Source: Isoptericola cucumis
GTDB lineage: Bacteria; Actinomycetota; Actinomycetes; Actinomycetales; Cellulomonadaceae
Direction of reading: 5' to 3'
Assembly: GCF_014635665.1 (NCBI RefSeq)
Contig: NZ_BMDG01000011.1
Span: 62,001 to 126,000, forward strand
Length of the DNA: 64,000 nucleotides
Of the stretch, positions 61,760-64,000 are shown in pieces (the first letter of the stretch is position 1; every line of letters begins with the position of its first letter). Made by a program: the position numbers and the translations under genes. The notes under the pieces are model-generated. The model made no database searches. It saw only the letters and a list, made by a program, of their open reading frames with translations, and had not been told where the DNA came from.

Positions 61760-61788
61760 ACGCTACGCCCGCCCGCAGGAGGTGCCAA
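61760..61788 (-). promoter_or_regulatory. Candidate promoter on the minus strand
   Basis: TTGGCA (61788-61783) and TAGCGT (61765-61760), 17 bases apart, make a good housekeeping promoter pointing toward idi, downstream of the NmrA-like gene end. Confidence 0.5.
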
Positions 61789-61800
61789 GGGGTTTTCCCG

Positions 61801-61848
61801 GGGTGTTCGCCCACGGCTCAGCGCGGGTGCTCGCCCGTGGCTCAGCGC
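61801..61848. repeat. 24-base tandem duplication over the NmrA-like gene stop
   Basis: Copies 61801-61824 and 61825-61848 are identical at 21 of 24 bases. The copy at 61825 contains the stop codon; the other supplies a second in-frame stop. Confidence 0.8.
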
Positions 61849-62762
61849 CGCAGGTGCGCCCACTCCGCGGGGTAGTCGTCCAGCCACTGCGCGAGCGAGC
61901 GCGCCGGGCGGCCGACCAGCCGGCCGACGTCGTCGGACACGTGCGCGAGCTCGCCCGCCGCGATGGCCGTGTACGACGACACCCAGCCGGCGACCTCGAA
62001 CGGCTCCGCCCCGTACCCGGAACGGGAGGCGTACGCCTCCTCCTCGGTCTCCGCGTGGTAGCTGATCGCCCGGCCGGTGGCCTCGGCGAACGTCTCCGCG
62101 ACCTCGGCCAGCGTGAGCGCTCGCGGCCCGGTGACCTCGTAGGTCGCGCCGTCGTGGCGCGCCGGTTTCTCGTCGAGGATGACCGCGGTCGCGACGTCGG
62201 CCACGTCGTCGTGCGACACGGACGCCACGCGCCCGTCGCCCGCCGGGCCGCGGATCACGTCGTCCTCGCCGACGAACCCCGTCAGCGCGTGGTGGTAGAG
62301 GTTGTCGCGCAGCACCGTGACGCGCAGGCCCGTGCGCTCCGCCACGTCGTCGAGGTGCTGCTCCGTGCGCCAGTGGTCGCGCGCGAACGTGAACGTGGCG
62401 TCGGGCGCCGCCCCCGCGAACGACGTGTACACCAGCCGCTGCACGCCCGCGGCGACCGCCGCGTCGACGGTGGCGGTGTGCTGCGCGACGCGGTCGGCGG
62501 ACTCCCGCGCGCTCACCAGGAACACCGTCCGCACGCCCGCGAACGCGGCCCGCATGGCGTCGGTGTCGCGGTAGCCGTCGGCGACGGCGATCTCGCACTC
62601 GGGCAGCCGGCGGCCGTCAGCGAGGCGTGGTGCCTGGGCCGGGTCGCGCACGACCAGCCGTTGCCGCGCCCCCTCCGCGGCGAGCCGGAACGCGAGCCGG
62701 GACCCGAGCCGTCCGCTCGCGCCCGTCACCGCGACCAACCCGTCCGCCGACCACCGCACCAT
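61842..62762 (-). CDS. NmrA-like/SDR NAD(P)-binding protein
   Basis: A predicted 306-residue atypical short-chain dehydrogenase. VAVTGASGRLGSRLAFRLA is the GxxGxxG dinucleotide-binding motif. VFLVSARESADRVAQHTATVDAAVAAGVQRLVYTSF is characteristic of the NmrA and quinone-oxidoreductase-2 group. No catalytic YxxxK is clear. Members sense or reduce quinones or act as redox sensors. It is divergent from the phosphatase gene (80 bases). The start is assigned at ATG 62762. Confidence 0.87.
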   Translation of the reverse strand: MVRWSADGLVAVTGASGRLGSRLAFRLAAEGARQRLVVRDPAQAPRLADGRRLPECEIAVADGYRDTDAMRAAFAGVRTVFLVSARESADRVAQHTATVDAAVAAGVQRLVYTSFAGAAPDATFTFARDHWRTEQHLDDVAERTGLRVTVLRDNLYHHALTGFVGEDDVIRGPAGDGRVASVSHDDVADVATAVILDEKPARHDGATYEVTGPRALTLAEVAETFAEATGRAISYHAETEEEAYASRSGYGAEPFEVAGWVSSYTAIAAGELAHVSDDVGRLVGRPARSLAQWLDDYPAEWAHLRR

Positions 62763-62842
62763 GACCCACGGTAGGCACGACGACGCGCGCCGGGCCTGTC
62801 GAACGTCGGCGCCCGCGGTGGTGCCCGGGTGAGAATGGGCCG

Positions 62843-63388
62843 GTGACTGCTGAGCCGTACCGCGTGATGACCGTCTGCACCGGCAACATCTGCCGCTCCC
62901 CCATGGCGGAGGTGGTGCTGCGCGACCGGCTGGAGGCCGCCGGCCTCGGTGACCGGGTCGTGGTCGACTCCACGGGGGTGAGCGACGAGGAGCACGGCAA
63001 CCCCGTGGACCCCCGGGCGCGGCGCGTGCTCGCGGCGCACGGGTACCCGACCGGCGAGGGGCACCGGGCCCGCCAGGTCACCCCCGAGGACCTCGCCGAC
63101 CACGACCTCGTCCTGCCCATGACCGCCCAGCACGCGCGCCGGCTGCGGCGCCTCGTGACCGGCGCGGGCGACGGCGGCCGGCCGGGCGCGACCGCCGAGA
63201 TCCGGATGTACCGGTCGTTCGACCCGGCGGCGCCCGTCGTCGAGCGCGACGTCGACGAGCACCTGCTCGACGTCGACGACCCGTGGTACGGCGACCAGGA
63301 CGGCTTCGAGACAACCCTCGCGGAGGTCGAGGCCGCCGCGGACGGCGTGGTCGCGCACGTGCGGGCACGCCTCGAGGCCCGCGTGTGA
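62843..63388 (+). CDS. Low-molecular-weight protein tyrosine phosphatase
   Basis: A predicted 181-residue phosphatase. The P-loop VCTGNICRSPMAE near the N-terminus contains C12 and R18. STGVSDEEHGNPVDPRA and the general acid in DVDDPWYGDQDGFE complete the active site. It removes phosphate from tyrosine residues and in bacteria often acts on exopolysaccharide kinases. GTG start at 62843. An acetyltransferase gene follows after 76 bases. Confidence 0.93.
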   Translation: MTAEPYRVMTVCTGNICRSPMAEVVLRDRLEAAGLGDRVVVDSTGVSDEEHGNPVDPRARRVLAAHGYPTGEGHRARQVTPEDLADHDLVLPMTAQHARRLRRLVTGAGDGGRPGATAEIRMYRSFDPAAPVVERDVDEHLLDVDDPWYGDQDGFETTLAEVEAAADGVVAHVRARLEARV

Positions 63389-63464
63389 CCGTGTGCCGGC
63401 CCGCGTGCGACCGGGCGCCGATATTCGACGGCGCGACACCGCGCCCGGGTGGGACCATCCGGGG

Positions 63465-64000
63465 ATGACGACGACGACCGGGACGGTGACGGTCCGCCGG
63501 GTGCGGGCCGAGGAGTGGCGCGCGGTGAAGGAGCTCCGCCTCGCGGCGCTGCAGGACCCGATGGCCCCGGTGGCGTTCCTCGAGACGTACGAGACCGCGG
63601 CGGCGCGGCCGGACGGCTTCTGGCAGGACCGGGCGCAGGGCAACGCCACGGGCGACGCGGTGGCCGGGTTCGCCGCCGTCGCCGCGGGCCGCTGGGTGGG
63701 CACCGTCACCGCGCTGGTGGAGGAGCCGGGCCAGACCGACGTGCTCGGTGGCCCGGTGCGGCGTCGGCAGGCCCACCTCGTCGGCGTGTTCGTGCGCCCC
63801 GAGCACCGGGGCGCCGGCCTCCTGCGGCGGCTGTTCGCCGCCGCCGAGGAGTGGGCCCGGAGCCGGGGCGTCGAGGTCGCGCGGCTGTGCGTCCACGTCG
63901 ACAACCCGCGCGCACAGGCCGCCTACCGCAAGATCGGGTACACGCCGTCGGGCGAGCGGTTCATCCTGACGGCGGGCGAGGAGATCGAGATGGTGCGGCC
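63465..64000 (+). CDS. GNAT-family N-acetyltransferase, cut by the window end
   Basis: The first 178 codons are present and the frame is still open at the right edge. VTVRRVRAEEWRAVKELRLAAL opens the GNAT fold. HLVGVFVRPEHRGAGLLRRLFAAAEEWA is the acetyl-CoA-binding motif A, and VDNPRAQAAYRKIGYTPSGERF is motif B. The acceptor is unknown. It reads in the same direction as the phosphatase gene. Confidence 0.88.
   Translation, partial: MTTTTGTVTVRRVRAEEWRAVKELRLAALQDPMAPVAFLETYETAAARPDGFWQDRAQGNATGDAVAGFAAVAAGRWVGTVTALVEEPGQTDVLGGPVRRRQAHLVGVFVRPEHRGAGLLRRLFAAAEEWARSRGVEVARLCVHVDNPRAQAAYRKIGYTPSGERFILTAGEEIEMVR

Overview
The window is the replication-origin region of a high-GC Gram-positive actinobacterium, followed by accessory metabolic loci. 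Gene order runs parB-parA-rsmG-jag-yidC-yidD-rnpA-rpmH on the minus strand, then dnaA-oriC-dnaN-gnd-recF-DUF721-gyrB-gyrA-DUF3566 on the plus strand. Together with a DLW-39 peptide between tRNA-Ile and tRNA-Ala, CrgA, a class E sortase and the fhaA-fhaB-pstP-rodA-pbpA-pknA-pknB operon, this order is typical of Actinomycetota. The gnd gene between dnaN and recF and the glycan-degrading genes point to Micrococcales, perhaps Cellulomonadaceae or Promicromonosporaceae. That family placement is inference.

Region 1 (1-13.0 kb) holds chromosome segregation (ParAB with three parS sites), membrane-protein insertion, RNase P and ribosomal protein L34, the initiator DnaA and the origin with many DnaA-box-like 9-mers, the sliding clamp, RecF and a DUF721 protein. 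A minus-strand gene for a secreted, LARTG-anchored surface protein lies between DUF721 and gyrB.

Region 2 (13.0-25.4 kb) holds gyrase, the DUF3566 membrane protein, tRNA-Ile(GAU), DLW-39, tRNA-Ala(UGC), an Ala/Lys-rich membrane protein, a cyclophilin, a rhomboid protease that appears to start at an ATC codon, CrgA, and a tightly coupled set DUF881-sortase E-small membrane protein-PabA. A large 31-bp-arm inverted repeat lies between the cyclophilin and the rhomboid.

Region 3 (25.4-35.2 kb) is the serine/threonine kinase and peptidoglycan-elongation operon, fhaA to pknB on the minus strand, with overlapping or nearly touching genes. tRNA-Leu(CAG) follows.

Region 4 (35.2-51.5 kb) is accessory: a seven-repeat RCC1-type protein, a sulfotransferase-like protein, an ECF sigma factor with a coupled membrane protein, a DUF3800-like protein overlapping a convergent SET-domain protein, and a catabolic locus (LysR, Na+/solute symporter, crotonase, CaiC-like CoA ligase, GntR, MHS transporter, ornithine-cyclodeaminase-like enzyme). 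An alpha/beta hydrolase and a degenerate GGDEF protein follow.

Region 5 (51.6-60.9 kb) is an alpha-mannoside locus: cytoplasmic GH125, two ABC permeases, a lipoprotein binding protein, cytoplasmic GH76, a divergent GntR/LacI-type regulator, and a secreted GH20 hexosaminidase. No ABC ATPase is encoded, so a shared ATPase elsewhere is implied. Region 6 (60.9-64 kb) has isopentenyl-diphosphate isomerase, an unusual non-coding segment (a three-way-junction fold and a minus-strand promoter with short reading frames), an NmrA-like protein, a low-molecular-weight tyrosine phosphatase and a truncated GNAT acetyltransferase. Short tandem repeats at or next to stop codons recur at several genes.
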